Below are positions 8,641 to 16,120 of a DNA stretch of 42,163 nt, one piece after another (position 1 is the first letter of the stretch; every line of letters starts with the position of its first letter). The notes under the pieces are model-generated. The model ran no database searches. It worked only from the letters and a program-made list of their open reading frames with translations, and had not been told where the DNA came from. A program made the translations under genes and the position numbers. Origin of the DNA: Acidimicrobiaceae bacterium (lineage in GTDB: Bacteria; Actinomycetota; Acidimicrobiia; Acidimicrobiales; RAAP-2); contig PLRX01000053.1 in the NCBI GenBank assembly GCA_003164095.1, positions 1-42,163 on the forward strand, given 5' to 3'.

Positions 8641-9906
8641 TCAGTCGTTACGGGCCAGTCGCAGCCCGCTGAAGGCCCAACGGGCCGAAGGTGGGAAGAA
8701 GTTCCGGTAGGTGGCCCGGACGTGGTCGGCCGCCGTGGCGCACGAGCCGCCTCGGAGGACGTACTGGTTCACCATGAACTTGCCGTTGTACTCGCCGACG
8801 GCCCCTTCGGCGGGGGCGAACCCCGGATAGGGGCTGTAGGCGGACGAGGTCCACTGCCACACGTCACCGAACGGTGGGGTCGAGCCGCCGGTGGCCGGCG
8901 AGGGATGGAGGACATCGGTGTCGAGGAGGTTGCCGGTCGTGGTCGTCTCGGCTGACCTGGCGGCGCTCACCACCTCCCACTCGGCCTCGGTCGGCAGGCG
9001 GTGGCCGGCCCACCGGGCGTAGGCGTCGGCCTCGTAGTAGCTCACGTGGCACACCGGACGGGTCGGATCGACCGGCACGTCACCGGCCAGGGTGAACTCG
9101 CGCCGGCCGTCGTCGCCGCGGGCCCAGTAGAGCGGGGCGTCCCAGCCGCCGGACTCGACGGCGCCCCACCCGTCGGACAGCCACAACTCCGGTCGCCGGT
9201 AGCCGCCGTCATCCATGAATGCGAGCCACTCGCCGCAGGTGACGGACCTGTCCGCCAGAGCGAACGACTCGAGGTGGGTGAGGTGGCGGGGGAACTCGTT
9301 GTCGAACCCGAACCCGCCCCCGGCGTGGCCGATGGGGACGGTCCCGCCCGGGTGCGACGACCAGGAGGTGGGGGCGCCGTCGCCTGGGCCCGGGAGCTCC
9401 AGCGGGGCGTAGGCGGGCAACATCGGGTTCCGGGACAGCACGTGCTTGATGTCCATGATCAGCAGCTCCTGGTGCTGCTGCTCGTGCTGGATGCCGAGCT
9501 CCACCAGGGCGGCCGTGGGGCGGTCGGGCCCCCGGTCGAGGAGCTCGGCCATGCCGGCGTCGACATGCCGGCGGTAGTCAGCCACCTCGACGATGCCGGG
9601 CCGGGACACGAGGCCCCGGTCCGGTCGCGGGTATCGGGGGCCCGCCCCGAGGTAGTACGAGTTGAAGAGGAAGCCGAACCCCGGATTGAACAGTTCGTAG
9701 CTGGGCAGCGACGGCGCCAACAGGAAGGTCTCGAAGAACCAGGAGGTGTGGGCCCGGTGCCACTTGGTGGGGCTCACGTCGGGCATCGACTGCACGGTCT
9801 GGTCCTCCGCCGAAAGGGGAGCCGCCAGTTCCTCGGTGAGTCGACGGGTCGCCTCGAACCGTTCGGCCAGCACCTGGTCGTCCACGGTGGTCAGGAGGTC
9901 GGACAT
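8641..9906 (-). CDS. egtB: Ergothioneine biosynthesis sulfoxide synthase EgtB
   Basis: Non-haem iron enzyme joining hercynine to a thiol donor (gamma-glutamylcysteine in mycobacteria, cysteine in some other bacteria). The DinB-like N-terminal domain supplies the iron histidines (WHRAHTSWFFE near 49-59; HEQQHQE at 131-137). The C-terminal formylglycine-generating-enzyme-like domain carries VWQWTSSAY, GEYNGKFMVNQYVLRGG and TYRNFFPP. 421 residues from ATG 9906, which follows AAGGAG (9917-9912) at 5 nt. An in-frame GTG at 9972 would add 22 Pro/Gly-rich residues. No egtA, egtC or egtE is in the window, so the sulfur donor is open. Confidence 0.95.
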   Translation of the reverse strand: MSDLLTTVDDQVLAERFEATRRLTEELAAPLSAEDQTVQSMPDVSPTKWHRAHTSWFFETFLLAPSLPSYELFNPGFGFLFNSYYLGAGPRYPRPDRGLVSRPGIVEVADYRRHVDAGMAELLDRGPDRPTAALVELGIQHEQQHQELLIMDIKHVLSRNPMLPAYAPLELPGPGDGAPTSWSSHPGGTVPIGHAGGGFGFDNEFPRHLTHLESFALADRSVTCGEWLAFMDDGGYRRPELWLSDGWGAVESGGWDAPLYWARGDDGRREFTLAGDVPVDPTRPVCHVSYYEADAYARWAGHRLPTEAEWEVVSAARSAETTTTGNLLDTDVLHPSPATGGSTPPFGDVWQWTSSAYSPYPGFAPAEGAVGEYNGKFMVNQYVLRGGSCATAADHVRATYRNFFPPSARWAFSGLRLARND

Positions 9907-9976
9907 CCCCGCTCCTTCCGGTTCGCCTGAGGGATCCACGGTCACCGTCCCGGCGGGCCGGTCCGGGACCACTGAG

Positions 9977-9982
9977 AACTTA
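9977..9982 (-). promoter_or_regulatory. Possible -10 box for egtBD
   Basis: TAAGTT on the minus strand, 71 bp upstream of the egtB ATG, in an otherwise GC-rich gap. It stands 4 nt before the alternative GTG 9972. The rest of the gap to 10185 shows nothing I can assign. Confidence 0.3.
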
Positions 9983-10185
9983 CCCGGAACGGTCCCGGAT
10001 CATGCCGTTCACCCCATCGACGCGTTCGCCGACATCCGGGTACCCCGTTCAGCCAGGGCCACGGACTCGGCGGTCAGTCCGACCTGCGGACCCGGTGGCA
10101 TGCAGGCTCGGCAGGGCCGACGCCGGACCTCGTTTGCTACCGGGCGGTGCCGGGTAGGGGCACGTCAGACGATCGAGGAGGTCAG

Positions 10186-10404
10186 ATGCCCACGCCCGAC
10201 GACCACACCGAGCCCATCGACGACGGCGCCGAGGCGGAGCGCACCCCTCACGTCCCCGATTCGCCGCCGACCGACGGCGAGACACACGCTGCTGACGTGT
10301 TCCTGGAGGAGCAGGACCCGGCCGACGTCGAGCGGGTAGCTGCGCACCACCGGGAGATGGACAGGATCGGGGCCGAGGCGAAGGGCGAAGGCGAGATCGC
10401 CTGA
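10186..10404 (+). CDS. Small acidic hypothetical protein
   Basis: 72-residue soluble, strongly acidic protein, no recognised domain. The N-terminal half is rich in Asp, Glu and Pro (PTPDDHTEPIDDGAEAE) and likely disordered; the C-terminal half looks helical (ADVERVAAHHREMDRIGAEAKGEGE). Support for being real: a strong GAGGAGG Shine-Dalgarno (10175-10181) 4 nt before the ATG and coding-like composition. Its promoter is not obvious. Function unknown. Confidence 0.6.
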   Translation: MPTPDDHTEPIDDGAEAERTPHVPDSPPTDGETHAADVFLEEQDPADVERVAAHHREMDRIGAEAKGEGEIA

Positions 10405-10566
10405 GCGGGCGTGGGGCTGCTGCGGGTGGGTCGGTAGAGGCGGGATCGCCGAGCGCTGTCGTGGGACCGATGGGACGGCGTCCTCGAGGGAGCAGCACGG
10501 GGCCGGGTCCCGCGTGCCGGCGGTCGACGGCGGTCGTCTCGCGCGGCCGTAGGGTACGGCGATCGG

Positions 10567-10639
10567 AGCCGGCGGTGGGAATCGAACCCACGACCTGACG
10601 ATTACAAATCGTCTGCTCTGCCAACTGAGCTACACCGGC
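10567..10639 (-). tRNA. tRNA-Thr (anticodon UGU)
   Basis: 73-nt cloverleaf on the minus strand. Acceptor GCCGGTG pairs with CGCCGGC (one G-U), D-arm AGCTCAGTTGGCAGAGC, anticodon stem GACGA/TCGTC with loop TTTGTAA (anticodon TGT), T-arm GTGGGTTCGATTCCCAC. Discriminator U; no CCA is encoded. Reads threonine ACA and wobbling ACN codons. Confidence 0.96.
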
Positions 10640-10669
10640 GAGGCCTCCGGGCTCGGAGCGTCCGGAGCA

Positions 10670-10675
10670 AGTGTA
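10670..10675 (-). promoter_or_regulatory. -10 box of tRNA-Thr
   Basis: TACACT on the minus strand about 30 bp upstream of the mature tRNA 5' end, giving a short 5' leader. The -35 region is weak. Confidence 0.5.
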
Positions 10676-10739
10676 CGGGCAGCGACGGGCCTCACGGGAG
10701 TGCTTGCTTATCGACCCGGCAGTTGGCAGGCTGACGCGA

Positions 10740-11324
10740 GTGGACGATCCCTCGGCGCCCGAACACCAACCTCCGGAGCGTTCGGGGCCAGGAGTACCCG
10801 TCGACCGGGCGGCCATCCTGCTCGGGCTCTTCATCCTGGCGACTGTCCTCCTCCTCGGCAGGATCCACAACGGGCCACCGCCCTCGTCGACCGCCGCGTC
10901 CGTGGTGTCGACCACCACGACGACCGTGGCGGGCGGGTCGACGACCACGACGACGGCCGCTCCTGCCACCACGACGACCATCCCCAAGGCCAAGAGCGAC
11001 GTCCCGGTGCTGGTGGTGAACGCTTCGGGCAAGACGGGCGCCGCGGCGACGGTCACCAATGAACTGCAGGTGGCCGGCTGGAGCGTCCAGACGCCGATGA
11101 ACGCCACGGCCAACGTGTCCACGTCGGCGGTGTACTACGTGTCCGGGCAGAAGGCCGCGGCCGATGCCGTGGCCACCACGCTCCACCTGCCCGCGTCGGC
11201 CGTGCTCCCGTACACGACGGCTGCTCCGGTCAGCACCATCGGCACGGCCGAGGTGCTGGTGGTCGTTGCGCCGGACCTGGCGACGTCGGCGTCCGCCGCG
11301 ACGACCACGTCCTCGGGCACCTGA
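10740..11324 (+). CDS. Membrane-anchored LytR_C-domain protein
   Basis: About 194 residues: short cytoplasmic N-terminus, one transmembrane helix (AAILLGLFILATVLLLG, about 24-41), a Thr-rich linker with runs of T, then an extracytoplasmic LytR_C-type domain (DVPVLVVNASGKTGAAATVTNELQVAGWSVQ). LytR_C domains occur at the C-terminus of LCP cell-wall ligases and in stand-alone proteins of unknown role; no LCP catalytic domain is present here. The start is uncertain: GTG 10740 is used, but GTG 10671 is also in frame and overlaps the tRNA promoter. otsB starts 11 bp downstream, so they are probably co-transcribed. Confidence 0.8.
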   Translation: MDDPSAPEHQPPERSGPGVPVDRAAILLGLFILATVLLLGRIHNGPPPSSTAASVVSTTTTTVAGGSTTTTTAAPATTTTIPKAKSDVPVLVVNASGKTGAAATVTNELQVAGWSVQTPMNATANVSTSAVYYVSGQKAAADAVATTLHLPASAVLPYTTAAPVSTIGTAEVLVVVAPDLATSASAATTTSSGT

Positions 11325-11335
11325 GCAGTCCAGCG

Positions 11336-12193
11336 GTGCCCGCCGGGATCGGACCCGACGCCCTGCCCGTCGGGGCAGAGGTCCTGCTGTCCCCGTTGGT
11401 GGTCGACCCGGGACGGACCGCGCTGCTCTGCGACTTCGACGGCACCCTCGCGCCGATCGTCGAGGACCCGGCCTCCGCCCGACCGCTCGGGATCGTGCCG
11501 GCACTGCTCGCCGGACTGGCCCGCCGGTTCGCCACCATGGCCGTCGTGTCCGGTCGACCTGCGACCTTCCTGGCTGACCGGCTGATCCTGCCGGTGGGTG
11601 GTGACGACGGGGGAGGCGGTCCTGCACCGCTGCGCCTCGTCGGGCTCTACGGGATGGAGTCGGTGGACCGCGACGGGAACGTGCGCCCCGACGAGCGCGT
11701 CGCTCCGTGGCTGGCGGTGGTGGCCGAAGCAGCGGACCGGCTGCGCGACGGCGCACCCGCCGGCGTCCTGGTGGAGGTGAAGGGATCGGCGGTCACGGTG
11801 CACTGGCGGCGGGCGCCCGACGCCGGCGGTTGGGCGACGGCCCGGGTGGCCGAGGAGTCCGACCGCACGGGCCTCGTCCCCCATCCGGGCCGGCTGTCGG
11901 TCGAACTGCGTCCTCCGCTGGCGATCGACAAGGGGACCGTTGTCGAGCAGCTGACCAGCGGGTGCTCGGCGGCCTGCTTCCTCGGTGACGACCTCGGTGA
12001 CCTGCCGGCATTCGCCGCTCTCGGTCGTCTGGCTGCGATGGGGGCGATGACGACGGTGGGTGTGGCGGTGCAGGATGCCGAGACGGCGCCCGAGGTGGCC
12101 GCGGCGGCCGACCTGGTGGTGGACGGCCCGGAGGGAGCAGTGGCCGTCCTGGCCTGGCTGGATGCCGCCGGAGGTGCGACGGGCCTGCGATGA
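11336..12193 (+). CDS. otsB: Trehalose-6-phosphate phosphatase OtsB
   Basis: HAD-superfamily phosphatase removing phosphate from trehalose 6-phosphate. 285 residues with HAD motif I LLCDFDGTLAPI (nucleophile D33, D35), motif II VVSGRP, the OtsB KGSAVTVHWRRAP segment, conserved ELRPPLAIDKGTVVE, and motif IV FLGDDLGDLPAF. Converges with otsA (stops 51 bp apart), so the two trehalose steps are encoded tail to tail rather than in an operon. Confidence 0.93.
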   Translation: MPAGIGPDALPVGAEVLLSPLVVDPGRTALLCDFDGTLAPIVEDPASARPLGIVPALLAGLARRFATMAVVSGRPATFLADRLILPVGGDDGGGGPAPLRLVGLYGMESVDRDGNVRPDERVAPWLAVVAEAADRLRDGAPAGVLVEVKGSAVTVHWRRAPDAGGWATARVAEESDRTGLVPHPGRLSVELRPPLAIDKGTVVEQLTSGCSAACFLGDDLGDLPAFAALGRLAAMGAMTTVGVAVQDAETAPEVAAAADLVVDGPEGAVAVLAWLDAAGGATGLR

Positions 12194-12244
12194 CGGCCCG
12201 GTCGTCGCCACGACCCCGCCGCCCGCGCCAGCGGCCCGGTAGCG

Positions 12245-13678
12245 TCAGCGGGCGGCGTCCATCTGGTCGGCGAGCCAGTCGGCCGGGCTCCGCGCCAGGA
12301 TCGCCTCACGCAGCGCCCGTGCCCGTGCCGCCCGCTCGTCGGGGCCGAGTGCCAGGGCCTCGGACAGCACGGTGGCTGTCCCGGTCACGTCGAAGGGGTT
12401 GACCTCGAGGGCGCCGACCGCCAGCTCGTCGAACGCACCCGCCTCGCGTGACAGGGCCAGGACGCCGTCACGGGCGTTGATGACCGGTCCCTCCTTGGCC
12501 ACGAGATTGAGCCCGTCTCGCACCGGGTTCACCAGTAGGACGTCGTAGCGGGTGAGTGCGGCCAGCGAGCGGGGGTAGTCGTCCTCCACCTCGAGGACGA
12601 CCGGTGTCCACCCCGGTGTGCCCCATCGCTCGTTGATGCGGGCGACCGTGGTCTCCACCTCCTCCTGGTACGCGAGATACTCCGGAAGGCCCTGGCGCGT
12701 CGGGTAGGCGAGCGCCACGAAGACCACCCGCTCCCGGTGGGCCGGCTCACGCTCGAGCAGTTCGTCGAAGGCCCAGAACCCGCGCAGCAGGTTCTTCGAC
12801 AGTTCCATGCGGTCCACCCGCACGATGACGGCGCGGTCGCTCCCGCCGACGGAGTCCTCGATCCGGGCCAGGGCCGGGGCCACGTCGGGTCCGGCGGCGG
12901 AGGCCCGCAGCCGGTCGGGGTCGATCGACAGCGGCGAGACGAACGTGGCCGTGCCGGAGCCGTCGATGCCCGCGGTGGCCAGGCCGGCCCGGTAGGAGGC
13001 CGCCCAGCGCTCGGAGTGGAAGCCGCATGCGCCGAACCGGGCCATCGCCGACAGGAGCTCGTCACCCACGGCGGTGGGCAGCATGCGGAGCACCGACGGG
13101 TCGGCGAAGGGCGTGTGCGAGAAGTGGACCGTCGACAGGTCGGGACGCAGGTCGGCCAGCGCCGGTGCCATCAGGGCGAGGTGGTAGTCCTGGACCAGCA
13201 CCCGGGCACCCTCGGGCGCCACCTTCGCCACTCGCTCGGCCATCAGACGGTTGTAGGTGCGGTAGCCGTCCCACGCGTCCATCCACCGGTGGTCGGTCCG
13301 TGGTCGCCGGGCCGAGTCGAACAGGTGGTGGTGGCAGAACCACAGGGTCGCGTTGGAGACGACGTTGTAGGCCAGGTTGTAGACGTCGGGCTCCGGTTCG
13401 ACCAGTTCGATCCGGAGGCCGTCCGCCGTCATCAGGCCGTGTGCGGCGGCCAGGCGGTCGGCTTCGCTCATGGACGAGGCGACCCAGGTGGCGCCCGTTC
13501 CCTCGACGAGTGGGTAGAGCGAGCCGGCCAGGCCCCCTCCCGAGGCCGCCGGAACCGGACGGCCGTCCTCGAGTCGGAAGGCGAGGGGCCCCCGGTTGGA
13601 GACCAGGACGACATCGGACGTCGAATGGTCAGGTCCGGAAAGGTGGCCGCCAGGGGTGGGAGCGTCGGCGGGGGCCAT
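12245..13678 (-). CDS. otsA: Trehalose-6-phosphate synthase (GT20 family), OtsA-like
   Basis: Retaining glycosyltransferase expected to make trehalose 6-phosphate from UDP-glucose and glucose 6-phosphate. 477 residues. N-terminal LVSNRGPL and GGGLAGSL, the WVASS segment, VQDYHLALM, the nucleotide-sugar arginine/lysine motif RVDRMELSKNLL, and PVRDGLNLVAKE near the C-terminus mark GT20. The acceptor-side stretch reads HFSHTPFADPSVLRMLP where classical OtsA has HIPFP(P/T)xE, so this is a divergent clade; another acceptor cannot be excluded. The adjacent phosphatase supports a trehalose role. A TAGCGT box sits 6 nt before the ATG. Confidence 0.88.
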   Translation of the reverse strand: MAPADAPTPGGHLSGPDHSTSDVVLVSNRGPLAFRLEDGRPVPAASGGGLAGSLYPLVEGTGATWVASSMSEADRLAAAHGLMTADGLRIELVEPEPDVYNLAYNVVSNATLWFCHHHLFDSARRPRTDHRWMDAWDGYRTYNRLMAERVAKVAPEGARVLVQDYHLALMAPALADLRPDLSTVHFSHTPFADPSVLRMLPTAVGDELLSAMARFGACGFHSERWAASYRAGLATAGIDGSGTATFVSPLSIDPDRLRASAAGPDVAPALARIEDSVGGSDRAVIVRVDRMELSKNLLRGFWAFDELLEREPAHRERVVFVALAYPTRQGLPEYLAYQEEVETTVARINERWGTPGWTPVVLEVEDDYPRSLAALTRYDVLLVNPVRDGLNLVAKEGPVINARDGVLALSREAGAFDELAVGALEVNPFDVTGTATVLSEALALGPDERAARARALREAILARSPADWLADQMDAAR

Positions 13679-13684
13679 TCACGG

Positions 13685-13690
13685 ACGCTA
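13685..13690 (-). promoter_or_regulatory. -10 box of a leaderless otsA promoter
   Basis: TAGCGT on the minus strand followed by 6 nt (CCGTGA) and the otsA ATG at 13678. No Shine-Dalgarno fits in between. Confidence 0.55.
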
Positions 13691-13751
13691 CCCCGTTGAC
13701 CCCTTCCTGGCCTGCGCGTTTCCGGTTGCGCATGGCGGTTCGGCTTGGAGC

Positions 13752-13780
13752 TTGACAGGTAGTGAGTGAGCACTCACAAT
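13752..13780 (+). promoter_or_regulatory. TetR promoter with embedded palindromic operator
   Basis: Consensus -35 TTGACA (13752-13757), 17-bp spacer, -10 CACAAT (13775-13780). The spacer holds the inverted repeat GTGAGTG-AG-CACTCAC (13762-13777), a typical TetR-family operator placed to block RNA polymerase. The -10 ends 7 nt before ATG 13788, so the transcript is probably leaderless. Confidence 0.8.
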
Positions 13781-13787
13781 GGACCGC

Positions 13788-14414
13788 ATGATGGTATCGA
13801 CCCGGATGACCGCCTCGGAGCGCCGCACCGCAGTCCTGGCGGCGGCCATCACCGAGTTCGCCCGCGCCGGATACGCGGGCACGTCCACCGACGCCATCGC
13901 CAACCGTGCCGGCATCTCGCAGCCCTACCTGTTCCGTCTGTTCGGCACGAAGAAGGAGCTGTTCATCGCCACCTACGAGCTCGTGTCGGACCGCATCATC
14001 GCCGCGATGACCCGGGCCGGCACCGGGCTCGAGGGCGAGGAGGCCCTGGCGGCCATGGGCCAGGCATACATCGAGCTCCTCGAGGACCCCGAACTGCTCC
14101 AGGTGCAGCTCCACGGATTTGCCGCGGCTCCCGGTGACCCGGACCTGGCCGCCACGTGCCGTCGCACCTTCGAGGTGCTGTGGCAGCTGGTTCACGAGCG
14201 GACCGGGATCACCGACGACGAGATCCGTCAGTTCTTCTCGATGGGGATGATGATGAACGTCATATCCGCCATCGACCTCCTGTCCATCCCCCAGCACTGG
14301 GCCCAGAGCTTCTGCCCGATGCCCGAGAAGATCACCGCCATCCAGGCGGCCAGCCAAGCCATCAGGGATCAGCGCGTCGCCGAGCTGACCACCGTCAAGG
14401 AGGAATCCGCATGA
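13788..14414 (+). CDS. TetR/AcrR family transcriptional regulator
   Basis: 208-residue TetR-type repressor. N-terminal helix-turn-helix: RRTAVLAAAITEFARAGYAGTSTDAIANRAGISQ, with recognition helix region QPYLFRLFGTKKELF. The C-terminal half is the variable ligand/dimer domain. Start chosen at ATG 13788 because the promoter's -10 box ends 7 nt upstream; ATG 13779 lies inside the -10 box and could not be on that transcript, and ATG 13791 is also possible. It very likely represses itself and the downstream MFS gene, with which it overlaps by 4 bp (ATGA). Confidence 0.92.
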   Translation: MMVSTRMTASERRTAVLAAAITEFARAGYAGTSTDAIANRAGISQPYLFRLFGTKKELFIATYELVSDRIIAAMTRAGTGLEGEEALAAMGQAYIELLEDPELLQVQLHGFAAAPGDPDLAATCRRTFEVLWQLVHERTGITDDEIRQFFSMGMMMNVISAIDLLSIPQHWAQSFCPMPEKITAIQAASQAIRDQRVAELTTVKEESA

Positions 14415-16090
14415 ACCAGTCAGTCGTCCCCCTTTTTTTGACCCAGCAAGGTAGTGATCGCTCACAACTCATCGAGTGGTCCACGGTCAAGGACCGGCGC
14501 CGGAGCTGGTTCCCGGCGGCGCACCGCTCCACCCGGGCCTCCGACGGAGGGTCTCCTGACGGGCTCACGTCCGACGTGGCGGCGTCCGGTGGAGCTGCTC
14601 CGCCGGCAGTCGGTGCGCATGCGCCGTCCGGTGCGGCGACCCCGGCGCCCGACTCCCGCCCGAGGTCGCGGGCTGCGTGGGCCGTGGTCATCACCGGACT
14701 GGCGCTGTTCATGGCCTCGCTCGACAATCTCGTCGTCTCGACGGCGCTGCCCGTCATCCGCGTGCACCTCCACGCCGGCCTGTCGGGCCTCGAGTGGACG
14801 GTCAACGCCTATACGCTGACGTTCGCCGTCCTCCTGCTGTCGGCAGCAGCTCTCGGCGAGCGATTCGGCCGTCGGTGGATCTTCGTGGCCGGCATCGCCC
14901 TGTTCACCGCGTCATCCGCGGCCGCCGCGCTGGCACCCAGCATCGGCATGCTGATCGCGGCCCGGGCGCTCCAGGGCGCCGGCGGGGCGATGATCATGCC
15001 ACTGTCGCTCACGTTGCTGAGTGCGGCCGTGCGGCCGGAGCGTCGCAATGCTGCGCTCGGCATCTGGGGTGCCATCGGCGGCTGTGCAGTGGCCATCGGC
15101 CCGCTCGTCGGTGGGGCGGTGACGAGCGGTTGGGCCTGGCAGTACATCTTCTGGCTCAACGTGCCCGTCGGCCTGGCCCTGCTGCCGATGGCCCGGTGGC
15201 GCCTGTCCGAGTCGCGCGGCGCCGCCGACCCACTCGACCTGGCCGGAGTCGGACTCGTCAGCGTCGGGCTCTTCGGGGTCGTGCTCGGCCTCGTCCGGGG
15301 CAACGCCCACGGGTGGACGTCGACGTCCGTCCTCGCCTCGTTCGTCGTGGGCACGCTGATGCTCGCCACCTTCGTGGCCTGGGAACTGCGGATCGACCAC
15401 CCGATGCTCGACATCCGGCTGTTCGCCCACCGGGGCTTCACCGCCGTGAACCTGACCGCACTGTTGTTCAGCTTCGGGATGTTCGGCTCGATCTTCTTCC
15501 TCACGCAGTTCCTCCAGACCGTCCAGGGCTACTCGCCCCTGGCGGCGGGCATCCGGGTCCTGCCGTGGACGGCCATCACCATGCTGCTGGCCCCGGTCGT
15601 GGGGCAGCTGGCCGAGCGCTGGGGAGGCAAGCGCCTGGTGGCGACCGGTCTCGTCCTCCAGGCGACCGGTCTGGCCTGGCTGGCCTCGATGCTCACGCCC
15701 ACCACCCCCTACGGCGACATGGTGGCCCCGTTCGTCCTGTGTGGCATCGGCATGACGCTGTTCTTCGTGCCGCTCGCCTCGGTGGTCCTGGGCACGCTTC
15801 CCAAGGCGCTCGAGGGTGTGGCGTCGGGTGCGAATGCCGCCTTCCGTGAGCTCGGTGGCGTCCTCGGCATCGCCGTCCTCGGCGCCGTGTTCAGCTCGAG
15901 GGGTGGCTACGCCTCTGCCCAGAACTACGTCTCCGGTCTGGTGCCGGTGGTCGGCGTGGGAGCTGCGGTGGTGGCGGTCGGCGCACTGTGCGCACTCGCC
16001 CTGCCGGGTCGCCGACAGCTGCGTGCGCCGGTCGACCTGGCCGACGTGCCGGTGCTGGTGGGCGAGCCCGCGGCGCCGGTGGTGGCCTGA
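14411..16090 (+). CDS. MFS drug:H+ antiporter, DHA2 (EmrB/QacA) family
   Basis: 559-residue major facilitator transporter, probably an exporter of the 14-helix DHA2 type. The first helix carries LFMASLDNLVVSTALPVI; loop 2-3 GERFGRRWIFVAG; motif C-like GPLVGGAVTSGWAWQYIFWLNVPVG. Roughly 75 low-complexity hydrophilic residues precede helix 1, which is unusual. ATG 14411 follows AAGGAGG at about 6 nt and overlaps the tetR stop, so this start is well supported. Codons 8-11 contain a run of seven T, and a second operator-like sequence lies in codons 14-19. Substrate unknown; regulation by the adjacent TetR is inferred. Confidence 0.92.
   Translation: MNQSVVPLFLTQQGSDRSQLIEWSTVKDRRRSWFPAAHRSTRASDGGSPDGLTSDVAASGGAAPPAVGAHAPSGAATPAPDSRPRSRAAWAVVITGLALFMASLDNLVVSTALPVIRVHLHAGLSGLEWTVNAYTLTFAVLLLSAAALGERFGRRWIFVAGIALFTASSAAAALAPSIGMLIAARALQGAGGAMIMPLSLTLLSAAVRPERRNAALGIWGAIGGCAVAIGPLVGGAVTSGWAWQYIFWLNVPVGLALLPMARWRLSESRGAADPLDLAGVGLVSVGLFGVVLGLVRGNAHGWTSTSVLASFVVGTLMLATFVAWELRIDHPMLDIRLFAHRGFTAVNLTALLFSFGMFGSIFFLTQFLQTVQGYSPLAAGIRVLPWTAITMLLAPVVGQLAERWGGKRLVATGLVLQATGLAWLASMLTPTTPYGDMVAPFVLCGIGMTLFFVPLASVVLGTLPKALEGVASGANAAFRELGGVLGIAVLGAVFSSRGGYASAQNYVSGLVPVVGVGAAVVAVGALCALALPGRRQLRAPVDLADVPVLVGEPAAPVVA
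14449..14465 (+). promoter_or_regulatory. Second operator-like site inside the MFS gene start
   Basis: AGGTAGTGA followed by TCGCTCAC: the first nine bases are identical to the tetR operator region (13757-13765), and GTGA...TCAC forms a shorter palindrome (14454-14465). A TTGACC stands at 14438-14443, but the matching -10 is poor. May be a secondary TetR site. Confidence 0.4.
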
Positions 16091-16120
16091 GGGACTTCCC
16101 GTCCGGCCCGGTCAGTCGCC

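Noticed and set aside
10049-11122. Minus-strand open frame covering tRNA-Thr and the LytR_C gene
   Set aside because: It reads through the tRNA and opposite a real gene; the translation is low-complexity.
14433-14443. T-run as an intrinsic terminator of tetR
   Set aside because: No stable GC-rich hairpin directly precedes the seven T, and the run lies inside the exporter coding sequence after a strong ribosome binding site.
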